DNA of 64,000 nt from Exophiala sp. HKRS030. Its lineage: Eukaryota; Ascomycota; Eurotiomycetes; Chaetothyriales; Herpotrichiellaceae. The position numbers and the translations under genes were made by a program. The notes below the pieces were generated by a model. It did not search any database. It was not told the origin of the DNA and saw only the letters and a list, made by a program, of their open reading frames with translations. Shown here piece by piece: positions 36,159-47,039 of the stretch (positions are counted from its first letter, which is position 1; each line of letters begins with the position of its first letter). Location of the stretch: contig JAHWDD010000006.1 of NCBI GenBank assembly GCA_023897205.1, positions 4,340,001-4,404,000 of the forward strand, read 5' to 3'.

Positions 36159-37154
36159 TCAGTTTTCCGCCGAACGTATGCGTCGACTGTAGGCGTCCCA
36201 ACCAGCAGCTTGGTATTCCTTGACAGCGGCGATTGGATCAGGGTTTGCATAAATACCCCTACCCGCAATAAGGAAATCAGATCCTCCTTCCATTGCTGTC
36301 GTGGGGGTCTGGTATTGCTGGCCCAGAGCGTCACCTTTACTGGAGATGTTGACACCTGTTGTGAAAACTACAAAGTCCTCGGTCGACGTGGCGATAGGAG
36401 AGTGGCTTGACAATTCCTTCGTTGACACGAAGCCCATTACAGTATGTGGGTATTTTCTCGCAATTTCGACTGAAGCTCGAGTGTATTCGCCCACAGCCAA
36501 AGAGCCCTTTGAGGTCATCTCTGCCAGAATCAAAATCGCACGGTCTTCGATACCGCCGTCACGAATCGATTGGTCAAGTGCCTGGATGATACCTTCCCCG
36601 GCAAGAACGCTTGCGTTGACGATATGCGCCCATTCATGAATTTTCAAAACACCCCCCTGTATTGCTTTTGCACGGTATTCCCAATATCGATGAACTTTCG
36701 GTCTTCGAAAAGTAGGAAATCATGTTTTTGAGCCAGTGCTGCTAGACCATCAATTGTGTCTTGGCTAAAGTCGGAAAGAATGTCGATATGTGTCTTCAAG
36801 ACGGTGATGAAAGGGCCAAGACCTAAATGAAGAGCGAGGACAAGATTAGACCATATTTAGGATAACCATCATGACCAACAGACCACAGACGACAGGGACA
36901 GCTGCGGCCTGTGGCCTGTGGCATCTTTCGGTCAGTACAGTCTACGGAGTAGTACTCGACTTGGTGATAACAATCAAACGAGTGAGGGCAAACTTACTGT
37001 CAGCAATTGCTAACAATTCCTTGGACGTTGTCAGATCTGCTGAAAGGACAATGTTTGACCTCTTGCGTTCGGCTATGGTGAACAGTCTCTTGACCAGAGG
37101 ATTAGGATGGCTCACCGCCCGCTCGCCAAAAGCAAGATGGCTTCTTGATGTCAT
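36159..37154 (-). CDS. pyrG: Orotidine 5'-phosphate decarboxylase, frame broken once
   Basis: Exon 1 (37154-36998) and exon 2 (36822-36159) flank a 175-nt intron (GTAAGT...ATTTAG). The intron position just before [15 protein letters not shown] suits fungal pyrG/ura3 genes. The active-site signature [17 protein letters not shown] is complete, and phosphate-binding segments VMGFVS, FTTGVN and [10 protein letters not shown] follow. After QKQYRG the frame is lost: the G run of six (36652-36657 on the plus strand as C) must be seven to read [14 protein letters not shown]. As written, a TGA ends the protein early; with one added base it is 273 aa. OMP decarboxylase makes UMP de novo, and loss causes uridine auxotrophy, so a consensus error is more likely than a natural null. 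Confidence 0.95.
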
Positions 37155-39491
37155 GGTTGAAGCGGTCTACGGTTCCTGTCGTGGATGAGGAATCGTACCT
37201 CATGCATCAAACTCGTTTCGAAATTGTGAACCCGTGACCCACGGCAAATTCAGAAATTCTCACACGAGCCACGATCTTGTGCGGCTGGGAGGGGCCTTTT
37301 TTCCGGAAAGTGGCTAGTGACAATTGCGGAAGCGGGTGGGTAGACAGCCGGAATTTCAGGCTCAAGGCAAGAAATTATGTGGTTGTTCCTGGTGTTCCTA
37401 CTACCTAGAAGTTAGGGGCAAGTCCAGCTGACCACTCCGGTACCTAAGCGCGATGGACCGTGGCTGTCTGTACTCCGTAGTAAGCCGCGAAAGATTCATC
37501 ATTACTACACGAATGCGGAATTCCAAGGGTGTTCGTTGGTAGGTCGCGATCCAACTGACTGGGCGGACGTGGCTCAAGATGTGTGGCTACCTTTGGGCTG
37601 CGGTACGCGCGGATTACCTACCTAGGTGGTTACCATGGCCAAGTAACTCTTGGTAGCGATCAGAAGGAACATTTCATCACCAGACCCGGCATAGTTGGGG
37701 TTGGAAATCTAGATGAGCAAATGCCATCGTCTTACGACCACAAATGCATCTGCTCGCGTGGGGTTTCTGGCCGACTTGGCGATGACAGGCACCAAGCCAA
37801 CCACTTTGGGGACTGCTTGGGATCATCGCTACGCTCACGCAGGCTGTTCTGTGGCTGGCACCCGTGCACTGCGAGCTTTCAAGGCAGATCTCTCACAAGT
37901 CACTAACATCTTTGTGTGTGGGTGTTGTGGGAAAAAAGTCGAGCTAGACCTATGTCACAGGAACTCCTTCATCCCATCATGTAATCAGGTGAGTCCCGCG
38001 CCCGAGTGTTGAAGCACACTAGGTCCTCTCGATCCCAAGACCCCAAGAGGGCAGTCCCGAATCCTCGCTTCAGGAAGCCCGGAGGAAACTTACATTTTCA
38101 GCAAGGGCTCAAGTTACCCGGGGCACCTACGGGGCACACTTGGGGAACGTGGAAGGGTGGAAGGGTGGAAGCCCAAGGGCACCAATGGCCCAATGGCTCT
38201 TGTTGGCTGCGTGTGGAGCCAAAGGGGCACACTTGGCCGAGGCGGCATCTTAGCACATCGGGGAATTAGTTGGGAAGGGGAACCCGTTGACAAATCCAGG
38301 CTAAAACTGCAAGCTTGTTGGGTTTGTTGGGTGCCGATAGGCTGTCGGCCTGTCACCCATCCGGACTACCCCTCGGCCACCGCAGGGCCGTAGGTTGGCA
38401 AACATGCCACGTTGGAGCCTGTGGACACTGGGTTGCCAGCAGCCACAGTGTCATCCCAGGAGCCGCCCTCACGCCGTGCATGCCGTGGTATGTACCGGAC
38501 TTTTATTAAACAGTCTTACTCCGGACTGGGAAATCTGTGGGGAGCGCAGTTCCGAGTCCCTGGCCTGCCAGTCCTCGGGTCTGTCTTTGACCGGGCTTAT
38601 GTCCCTTAATATGGACGAGCTTGAGCGTACAGTATGTACTCCGTACTCTGCAAATATCCTGCGTCAGCTAAAGAAGTGGCACTGACACTGGCACTGGCAC
38701 TGGCACTGGCACTGGCACTGACTTTGCAGGGAGTCTTCATGACGGCTTTTCGTGTCTCTCTCCACTAGTGAATGGTGAGGAGTGACTCGTGACTTCAGCA
38801 AAAGGTCGGAAAAGAAGGTATAGGTAGCCACGGGTGCCACTGGTAGCCTAGTACGCCTAGTTAGTTAGCGTCGTGGCCAAACCGGGCTGCAGTGATTTGC
38901 GTGGCTTTAGTGTCCCTTCCCCCGTGGCGCCTGTTCCGTCACCACTTCCTAATACCCTTCCAACATCCTTCCAAGTTCCATCACCCTGGCTCCCTTCAGC
39001 AACTGACTCAACTTCATTCTCTCGCTTTCAACTCCCAATTCTCAAACAAGTCCAACGTCCAAACCAATTCGCTCCGTTATATTCTTGACCGTCAAATCCA
39101 TCTTTTTCCAACGTCCAATTCGCCTTCATTCTTTCAACCTCCTTTGATTTCGTCCCCGACAACCTTGATGTCCTTCGTCTTCTCCTCTGAGTATCCACGA
39201 TATCTTGTCTTTTCTGCAGGCCAGATATTATAACAACCACCCCTGCCCTGTTCCCTCGAACCCACAGCCAGCTATCTCCAGCCACTTCGGGCACTCTTTC
39301 GAGTTTGCGCGCCGCTTTTAGACCTCCTCGATCGAAACCGCTTTGCTTTCAACCGAGAAAATCGAGTACGATCACGCCAGCCAATCCTCCAAACGATGTT
39401 TTCATATCCTGCACTGGTCGGCTAGCTGTCCGTATATACTGAGTGGATTGAAGAGACCTATTGATAAGCAGGACATCTTGTCTCTGAGGCA
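37155..39491. other. 2.3 kb divergent spacer between pyrG and VAC7
   Basis: Contains both promoters. I find no supported coding sequence; open frames such as those near 37.6-38.5 kb lack conserved content. It includes TACTCCGTA words at about 37470 and 38637 and an ACTGGC array. The last ~500 bp before VAC7 is pyrimidine-rich, as is common for fungal leaders. Confidence 0.5.
38681..38722. repeat. (ACTGGC)n hexanucleotide array, seven units
   Basis: Five perfect ACTGGC units bracketed by ACTGAC at each end, in the VAC7 upstream region. Confidence 0.9.
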
Positions 39492-41915
39492 ATGTCGGAG
39501 CCGACCGTTGATGAGACTGTGTCTCTACGCCCAACGCTTTCTGATCAGCCGAACACGTCAAGAGAAGGCTCACCAGTTCGGGCCTCGCGCAGTGTATCGT
39601 CTATTCCTCAGTTGTCACGCTCTAGGAAGAACAGCCAGGAATTTAGCCCGACAAGGAATCCAATTTTAAGTGGATCATTATCAACGGTTCCATCTGCGGC
39701 AGCTGTGCAGAGGGCTCTCTCTGCCCATAGACCGATACTACAGCCTAATAGCGTGGATGTTGTACTGGAGGGTGCCCGTACTTCGGAAAGATCATTGAGA
39801 TCTGGACAAACCTCCCCATCATGGCCCACTTCTCCTCGACTGAAAAGCCCTCCACCTTCCAAAGCGACATCAAGATTACCATCTGCGAAGAAGGCCGAAG
39901 CAGAACAAACGCCATCTAATACATCGTTGAAACGGCTCGCTCCTGTCACTAACCCTGAACAGGCTGCTGCAATGCACGTTGGTGAAAATCAAGAGCCGAG
40001 CACGGCAAATTCGGGTTTGCGTGTACCTCCGAGAGGTCCGAGCACAGGTGGCAGCTCTCTGGAGACTGTGGCAGAAAGCAGTGTACCAACCACACCTTCA
40101 ATTGGACCAGTACTTAACTCGCCGCTCGAACAGAAATTCGAGGTCCAGTCTCTTGATCCAACCCATGAAGCACGGTCGGAAGCTGTCCCAACAAAAGACG
40201 GCGTGGGAAGTGGGCCCGAGAGCATCGCAGACTCAAAAGCCACGTCTGCCAAACAAGACCCAGAGAAGCGTGCTAGGGCCCCAAGTACATCGCGGACCGC
40301 TGATTTAGCAAAGCGATCTTATACCAGCCTGACATCTGCCAAGAAGCAAACTTCTGTCGATCCTCCAAGGACTATGACCGTCGAAACTGAAACGGTCACC
40401 TCCATGCCTCAACTGCTGAACCCTGACCGAGGGACTTCTGGTCGGGATGGCAACGGAAGCGTTAGGACGAAACCAAGTACGGAAACGATCCGACCGAAGA
40501 AAGAAAAGAAAAGACCTTCCCGGAAGACACCATCCCTACACGCCGGCACAGTCACATCAAAAGCTGATCTATTCGAAGCCAAAGTTGCTAGCGCGGTCGA
40601 TGAAGCTGACTCATCCGATTCGGACGAGACTTTCGTCTACGAATCTAACCCAGTCGACAGACCGAGCAGGCATCATTCTCGGACTCCAAGTGCTACTTCT
40701 CTAGCGAGCCAGGATCAGCACGGGGCCCGAAGTAAGCACGGGCTTCGAAGCGGTAGCCAGGCCATAGCTGGCAAGAAGAGCATGAAATTTTCAAACAGTG
40801 CCTATAACAATCATCCTGATGGAGAACAAGGAAGCGAAGGCCGTGGAAGCCAGCGCAATGCGAATTCAACCCCGCGGCATCATCACATCAGTCGACATGG
40901 CAGACCACACCATACGTCAATCTTGGATACTGATTCTCCCTTCACGCAGGCCAGTAAACAACATTCACCTCGCTCATCGGTGAACAACTTGTCTCGCTTC
41001 TCACGGCCCAACAGTCCGCGACTGTCCAACGGCCGCTTTCCTCCAAGTCCACGCAAAGGCGATGCATTCGATCCATACGAGGATGGTGCAGACGATGAGA
41101 GGACGCCCCTCATGGGGTCAGTGCGTGTAAATCGTTCTCGACATAGTCGGCGACCTCATAGTGCCACGTTTCGTCACATTGACAATGACGATGTTTACGA
41201 CAGAAATTATTGTGGACGATATGGGAGCTGCGCATTCCTAGGCTTCATCGTCTTGATGGTATGTGTTGGGATCGCAACTTTTGTCATGGCACTCAACCGA
41301 CCTCTGGTGGATGTTTCGATCAAACATATTCAGAATGTGCTTGCATCGGAGCAAGAGCTCATGCTGGATTTGGAAGTGGAGGCGGTGAATACGAATCTCT
41401 TTGGCATAACAGTCAGTGATTTGGACGTGAACTTATTTGCCGAAAGTCCCTATGTCGGGAACACTGGGGAATGGGAAGGAGAAAGTCTCAAGCTACGTTG
41501 GGTGAAGCGCGTCCCTCGGTCAAGTTATTCCTGGCCTCCGTGGCATTCGGAAGATGGTGTGGACGAGGGCACAGATCCCATCGATGACCCGGAGTCGGGA
41601 ACACAAAAGATGCTGCTGGGGAGAATTCTAGAGTTTGATTCACCGCTCTCGTTTGATGCGTCGCCTGTGCGTCGGATGCACTATTCTTCAGTCGGTGAAA
41701 TTCGCCTAGCTAAACCCGGCAATCGCACGGAAGCAGGTGGCTCGGCCAGGTGGGAGAAAGTGCTTCAACATCAATTCGATCTCATTGTGCGCGGCGTGAT
41801 CAAATACCAGCTTCCCCTCAGTTCCAAAAGTCGGTCGGCCAAGATTGGTGGTCGTGTTACAGTGTTGCCAAGCGATGGCACGGGAGACAGCGATGGGACA
41901 GTGAGGGAACAGTGA
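39492..41915 (+). CDS. VAC7: Vac7-family vacuolar membrane regulator of PtdIns(3,5)P2 synthesis
   Basis: A single exon of 807 aa from ATG 39492. About 535 residues of Ser/Pro/Lys-rich disordered cytoplasmic sequence precede the conserved fungal Vac7 module: FDPYEDGADDERTPLMGSVR, then YDRNYCGRYGSCAFLGF. A single membrane segment follows at about 581-601 (AFLGFIVLMVCVGIATFVMAL). The C-terminal ~200 residues form a lumenal LEA-like domain containing VEAVNTNLFGITVSDLDVNL, with sequons toward the end. Family knowledge: in yeast, Vac7 sits in the vacuolar membrane with the Fab1-Vac14-Fig4 complex and activates Fab1 under osmotic stress. The layout here (long cytosolic tail, one TM, lumenal domain) matches. 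No intron or frame damage is seen. Confidence 0.88.
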   Translation: MSEPTVDETVSLRPTLSDQPNTSREGSPVRASRSVSSIPQLSRSRKNSQEFSPTRNPILSGSLSTVPSAAAVQRALSAHRPILQPNSVDVVLEGARTSERSLRSGQTSPSWPTSPRLKSPPPSKATSRLPSAKKAEAEQTPSNTSLKRLAPVTNPEQAAAMHVGENQEPSTANSGLRVPPRGPSTGGSSLETVAESSVPTTPSIGPVLNSPLEQKFEVQSLDPTHEARSEAVPTKDGVGSGPESIADSKATSAKQDPEKRARAPSTSRTADLAKRSYTSLTSAKKQTSVDPPRTMTVETETVTSMPQLLNPDRGTSGRDGNGSVRTKPSTETIRPKKEKKRPSRKTPSLHAGTVTSKADLFEAKVASAVDEADSSDSDETFVYESNPVDRPSRHHSRTPSATSLASQDQHGARSKHGLRSGSQAIAGKKSMKFSNSAYNNHPDGEQGSEGRGSQRNANSTPRHHHISRHGRPHHTSILDTDSPFTQASKQHSPRSSVNNLSRFSRPNSPRLSNGRFPPSPRKGDAFDPYEDGADDERTPLMGSVRVNRSRHSRRPHSATFRHIDNDDVYDRNYCGRYGSCAFLGFIVLMVCVGIATFVMALNRPLVDVSIKHIQNVLASEQELMLDLEVEAVNTNLFGITVSDLDVNLFAESPYVGNTGEWEGESLKLRWVKRVPRSSYSWPPWHSEDGVDEGTDPIDDPESGTQKMLLGRILEFDSPLSFDASPVRRMHYSSVGEIRLAKPGNRTEAGGSARWEKVLQHQFDLIVRGVIKYQLPLSSKSRSAKIGGRVTVLPSDGTGDSDGTVREQ

Positions 41916-43737
41916 TGGTCTTTCAGCAAGCAAGAAATTGACATGACATTTTGAACGAATTTCATTTGTGTTAATAAGATTGTCGAGCCTGAAGTGGCGA
42001 CGATGACGAATCAGATACCCAAAGGAAATCGAAAAAGCATTGGGTTTACAATTTATACTTGACTATACATGGCGAATGCAGGACACGGAAACGTCGAGTG
42101 GGCAACTTGATTCATTTGGCACATGGCAGCTGGCATGGTGTGAGCAGAGGGGGCTGGTCTGGGAATGGCGAACCAGCACCAGACGGCGTTATTGTTGCTT
42201 GTTATGCTCTTGAGAGACAAGAATTGGTGAGCCGAGAAGAGTTGAGTGCCAGTGAATTCAATCACCTCGAGTTTGGGGTGTCGGGTGCCTGTGTCGATGG
42301 TGATGAAGATCTTGCGGATGAGGTCTGGCAAAAGGACGACAGGAATTAAGTCTTTCCTTTTGCAAAGACGTTGGAAACGCCCTGCCGTTGTAGATACGGA
42401 TAGTCTGCTTGACTCCCGTTAGAAAGGACGAGGAACCATAGCATTAGAGACTAGCCCTGACAATTCTGAGAGAGTCGATCGATACAACATCTCTGATTGC
42501 CCTGTGTAGATAGTAGGACTAGCATCTTTTTGTTTACCAACCTGTAGATATTCGTCGAGGGCGCTAACGGGGACCCTCGGGCTTGTTCTACCAGACCCGA
42601 AAGGCCCTGGGCTTTGAGCACAGCCAAAAGGTTTTCCCAGTCCTTGATTCACCCACGCACAAAGGACTATACAGATATGGAGGCAGCCAGGTAGGTTCCT
42701 TAGGCACCCTTGTGGGTGCACATTAGGTACCCCAGGCTCATGACTCGGCTCAACACCCACCCACCTAACTTTAGCCCAGGACGAGAATTCCCAAGCACCT
42801 ACAGACGTTCTCACGTGCCTAGCGCCTACCGGCCCCTCGTTACATAACTGAGCATGCTCTGTACTACTCCGTAGGTACTCTGTAGGTCTCCGGCATGTAC
42901 GGAGGTCCATGTATGCTGACGTTGCACCATCTCCCACTGCCCTGTCCTTTATGAGCGCATATGGAGCATGTGACAATCCTGGGTTCTCTGGCCCTCGGGT
43001 TTTCCCTCATCATTTGTCGCCCGCGGGTGCTGCCCAACGCCTGCTGGTGCCCAAGGAGTCAAGCAGTGATGTAAGGGAGAGATGCAGTAAACCACACAAG
43101 CCCACTTGACAATCCCAACTGGCCTCAGGCCTCCTCCAGTCTCGCACCTACTGCTGCCTTTCTTCCATCTTTCCCAGTTTTCCATCGCCTGATCCTTCCC
43201 CAACCGGTTTGTGACTCGTCGAATGTCCATCGAGCCAGCGCAGTCACTCGCAGTCTAACACAGGCGAAGTCCCCTCGGCCATCTGCAGCATCCAACCATG
43301 CCAACGTACGGTACTTGCTACCCTCTGGTGCCTCTCTGTACTCTGTAATGAGCCTGCATCTCTTCACTGCCACCACAGCCACCCCGTGCCACCCTTAGGT
43401 GCTCATTTACTGCACCCTGTACTTTAGTTCTCCGTACTTGTGTGGGCTTCAATTCTGCCACCTCAACAGCCTTCTCTTCCTCTACTTTTAGTACTCACAC
43501 TTTCTCGCATTCAGACCATCTCTTCCTCTCCCCTCTCCGCCTCCCAGTCAATCAAAAGAATCACAATTGTATCCCTATTTAATCTCCCCCGATCCTTTTG
43601 GGAGGCTCGCAAAAGCCCCAAACACTCCCAACCAGTCTTACTCTAATCCATACAGCCGTTTTGAGCGATTTTTAGCTTGCAGCACCTCACCGCTACACCC
43701 CGCGCTCGCCCCCCTCTTGACCCCGCGGCGCTTCAAT
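41916..43737. other. 1.8 kb spacer between VAC7 and the DUF3824 gene
   Basis: Tandem plus-strand neighbours; it holds the VAC7 terminator and the DUF3824 gene's promoter. TACTCCGTA words occur near 42865. The final 300 bp before ATG 43738 is strongly C/T-rich. No gene found. Confidence 0.5.
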
Positions 43738-46700
43738 ATGGGATCCGTTTATCGTGATCACTACGACGACAGTCGTACAACAATCTCTTCTGCTCGGAGA
43801 GAAGGTGGTGCCGGTGGGTATACCACTCGCACTCGATACATCATCAAGGAGGATGACTCCCGATCCTCGGTGGGCCGGGATCGCCGCTTTGTGCCTGAAC
43901 GAGTAGGAGAAAGGGTGGAAGAGACAAGAGTCATTCGCCGTGAAGTTGATGAGGCCCCTCGCAGGGAAGAGCCTCGCTATCAAGAACGCGAACTCGTCAT
44001 TCGTCGCGATGACGACGCACGCAGCAACTATGCTTATGATACAAGGCGCGAGGAACCCGCTGCCGAGAGGGAACTTGTCATCAGACGCACAACAGAGCGA
44101 GAAGAGCCGAGAAGAGACGACGTTGTTTCTGCCGTACGCTATGATGATCGTTCTCGCACGGACCTGCGCTACCGCGATGACTATGACCGCGGCTTCGATG
44201 ACAGAGACGTGCAACGTTATACTCGCACTTCAGAATATTTCACTCAACCACAACCTCAGACCATTGTCATTCGTCAAGAACCCATTATTATCAGAGAGCG
44301 GATTCGAGACGACGACTATCAAATCGTCCGCAAATCTGACATCGAGGATGAGCGCACCGTCGTTCGACGAGAGAAGTCTCGTGGTGAAGAAGACTTCTTC
44401 TACGAGAAGAAGGCTCGCGAGCGTATAGATGACCCAGATGATTATCGTGATCGACGACGCGGAAGGGCTCGTTCTGTGAGCCCACATGATTCCGTTTCTC
44501 AAAGAGGTCGCGACTACAGCAGTGATGACAGCATGGTCTATGTGCGCAAAGAAGTCCGTGAAGAAAGTCGCGAGGCAAGTCCCGATCGCCGCAAGAACCT
44601 TGCGGCTGGAGTAGTTGCTGGCATCGGCGCTGCAGAGCTACTCCGAAATCACAAGAAGAAAGAGGGCCGGGAGACTTCTCACGGCATAGGTCGTGTTGGC
44701 AGAGACATCGGAGCAGGTGCTCTAGGAGCTATTGCTGCTGAGGGCATTTCTAGAGCCCGATCTGAATATCGCAGCAAGAGCCGACGGCGATCCCGAGATC
44801 GTCACTCTCGTTCTCGCTCGCGGAGACGAAGCAGGTCGCGCTCTCGCTCGCGCTCTCGCTCTTCGTCTAGATCCAAGCTGAAGACTCTCGCCACCGCCGG
44901 CCTTGGAGCCGCTGCACTAGCAGCTGTCGCTACCATTGCCACTAAAAAGCTCGCTGGCAACAAGGACAAAGACGACCCCCCACGAAGAAGTCGATCTCGA
45001 CATCGACGTGAGGAGACTCTCTCGGAATTGGAGAACGATCCCACAGCCGATGACGCCCGCAACCCCAAACACCGCAACAAGCGGATAGCCGAAGCTGGTG
45101 CGGCCGGTGCGGTTGTTGCAGGATTGATCGAACGTGCAAGAAGTAAATCACGTGCTCGAGAGGGCAGAGACAGATCGCAGAGTCGAGTCAGACAGGCCTT
45201 ACCCGTTGTTGCCGCCGGTTTGGGAAGTGCGGCACTTGCTGGCCTGTACGAGAAGAACAAAGCCAAGAAGGAGGCCGAAGTCATTCAGAAAACCGAGCGA
45301 CGCGCACGATCGAGGTCGAGAAGCCGTGCTAGATCGGATGCCTATTATGACGGCCCAAGAGATGCTGCCGCAAGTGGTCCCGACTTGATCGAGTATGGCC
45401 ATGGCCCTATGTACGGCAATAACTATGGCGCGGACTATTATGGTCGTCCTGCTCCACAGGACAATTATTACAGTAACGCTGTTGTTCCTGCTGCAGCTGC
45501 AGGCGCAACAGGTTATGCTGCTCAGAGGGGGGCACGGAGCAGAAGTCGGAGCGCGAGTCGCGACCGACCCTCTGGAAGATCCTCCCGAAGCTCGAGCTCT
45601 TCTGCTGACCGAGGCAAGCACAGTCGCAGAAGATCTCGGGATGCCGCCAAATATGCCGCCGCTGCTACAGCCGGGGCCATTGGGGCTAGTGAGTACGAGC
45701 GGCACAAAGCGGAAAAGAGGGAAAGGAAAGCTCGTCGACGTAAGTTGAGAAGTCTGACATCATGAAAATCCCACTGACCCATCTTTCAGGCCGGGAGGCA
45801 GAAGCAGCATCCTATAGTCGTGATTCTTACGACGACAGCTATCGGCAAGGTGGACAATACTCCCCTACTCCACCGCCGAATGATCCATATGCTTCTCAAC
45901 AAGGCTTTTCACAACAAGGCTATTATCCACAGCACAGTCAATTCCCACCTCCGCCAGGATCAGTGCCAAATCAATTTCCTCCACAACCGAATCCTATCGC
46001 TCCTCAGCCGGGCGCAACAGCCTTCCCTCAGCAGGGGTATCCTCCACCACCTCCTGGAGGGCCACCCCCTGCAACAGCAAACTATGATACATATGCATCA
46101 GGTGCTAACCCTTACGCGCCGCGTGGTCCTGAAAATGTGAGTGCTGAGCCAGCTCCTGCATTTGGCAATCCTTTCGCATCTGTCGCTCCCAATGACCAGC
46201 ACCATGTCCCAGATGGTACGTCATAGTCGCATGTGTTCTGCTACAGTACTATGTCCTCTATGGTATATTTGACGATCTCCCGACTTGACTAACACGATCT
46301 GTGCATAGGTTTAAACCGAGACGTGCCTGAGATAATGCAACCTACAATAAATGTTGAACCACCATCCACAACCCTGCCGCATGTTTATCCAATTCCTGTT
46401 CCAGGAGGAATCTCAACCACCAGCCATAATACACCTGCTGAGCCGCTGCACGAGCCCATCTCGTCTCCAATCCGTTCTCGATCTCAACCGCCACCATCTA
46501 GTCCCCGCAAAAGTGTTCAATTTTCAGAAACGCCCGAAATCACAACATTCTCCGAAGCTCCATCAGCCGATTCTGGTACACAGGAAACTGACAACCACAG
46601 GCATCGGCATCATCATTCTCACTCTCGCGGTTACGAAGCTGAGGATGACACTAACTCGACTGTTGATAGACGTCCGGACAGGCCTCGAGACTTTGAGGCT

Positions 46701-47039
46701 ACGGAAGACAGGTCAGATAGGCGACATCATCATCGGCGTCGCCGTTCGCATGATCCCAGTTCATCGTCATCCCGCGATGAGATTCGCTCAAGACGAGGAG
46801 ATGTAGATAGAGGAGAACCCATTGAACGAGTGACAAGCCCTGCAGACTCAGAAGCCACAGTCGACCTTCCACCACGTTTTGATGAAAAGGGACGGAAAAA
46901 AGCCGAGGCTGGAGATGACGCTCTCGCAGACAAGTTTGAGGAGATCCTCCAGGGAAAGGGAGCGGCAGGCAAAGTACTTGGAAATTTCATTGATGGATTA
47001 TTCGGATCAGATGGGAAGAAGAAGAGGAGCAGCAGGTAA
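43738..47039 (+). CDS. Large RS- and Ala-rich DUF3824-type protein
   Basis: Three exons, 43738-45739, 45790-46215 and 46309-47039, with in-phase introns of 50 and 93 nt, encode 1052 aa. The start is ATG 43738; the open frame continues upstream without ATG. Region 1 (to ~280) is made of charged Arg/Asp/Glu repeats with ELVIRR blocks. Region 2 (~280-660) alternates Ala/Gly-rich hydrophobic stretches such as TLATAGLGAAALAAVATIAT with Arg-Ser tracts (SRSRSRRRSRSRSRSRSRSS), the pattern of Pfam DUF3824 repeats. Exon 2 adds a Pro/Gln/Tyr-rich segment (YASQQGFSQQGYYPQHSQF), and the C-terminus is His/Arg-rich and acidic, ending in LGNFIDGLFGSDGKKKRSSR. The function is unknown. RS tracts suggest phosphorylation and RNA or condensate association, but the hydrophobic blocks could instead bind membranes. 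Confidence 0.85.

Noticed and set aside
43567..43737. 57-codon N-terminal extension of the DUF3824 protein
   Set aside because: It begins at a non-ATG codon and lies in the C/T-rich leader; the first ATG is at 43738.
44802..45284. 160-codon minus-strand open frame with RERERERDLLRLR
   Set aside because: Antisense of the RS-repeat part of the DUF3824 gene; repetitive codons create the open frame.
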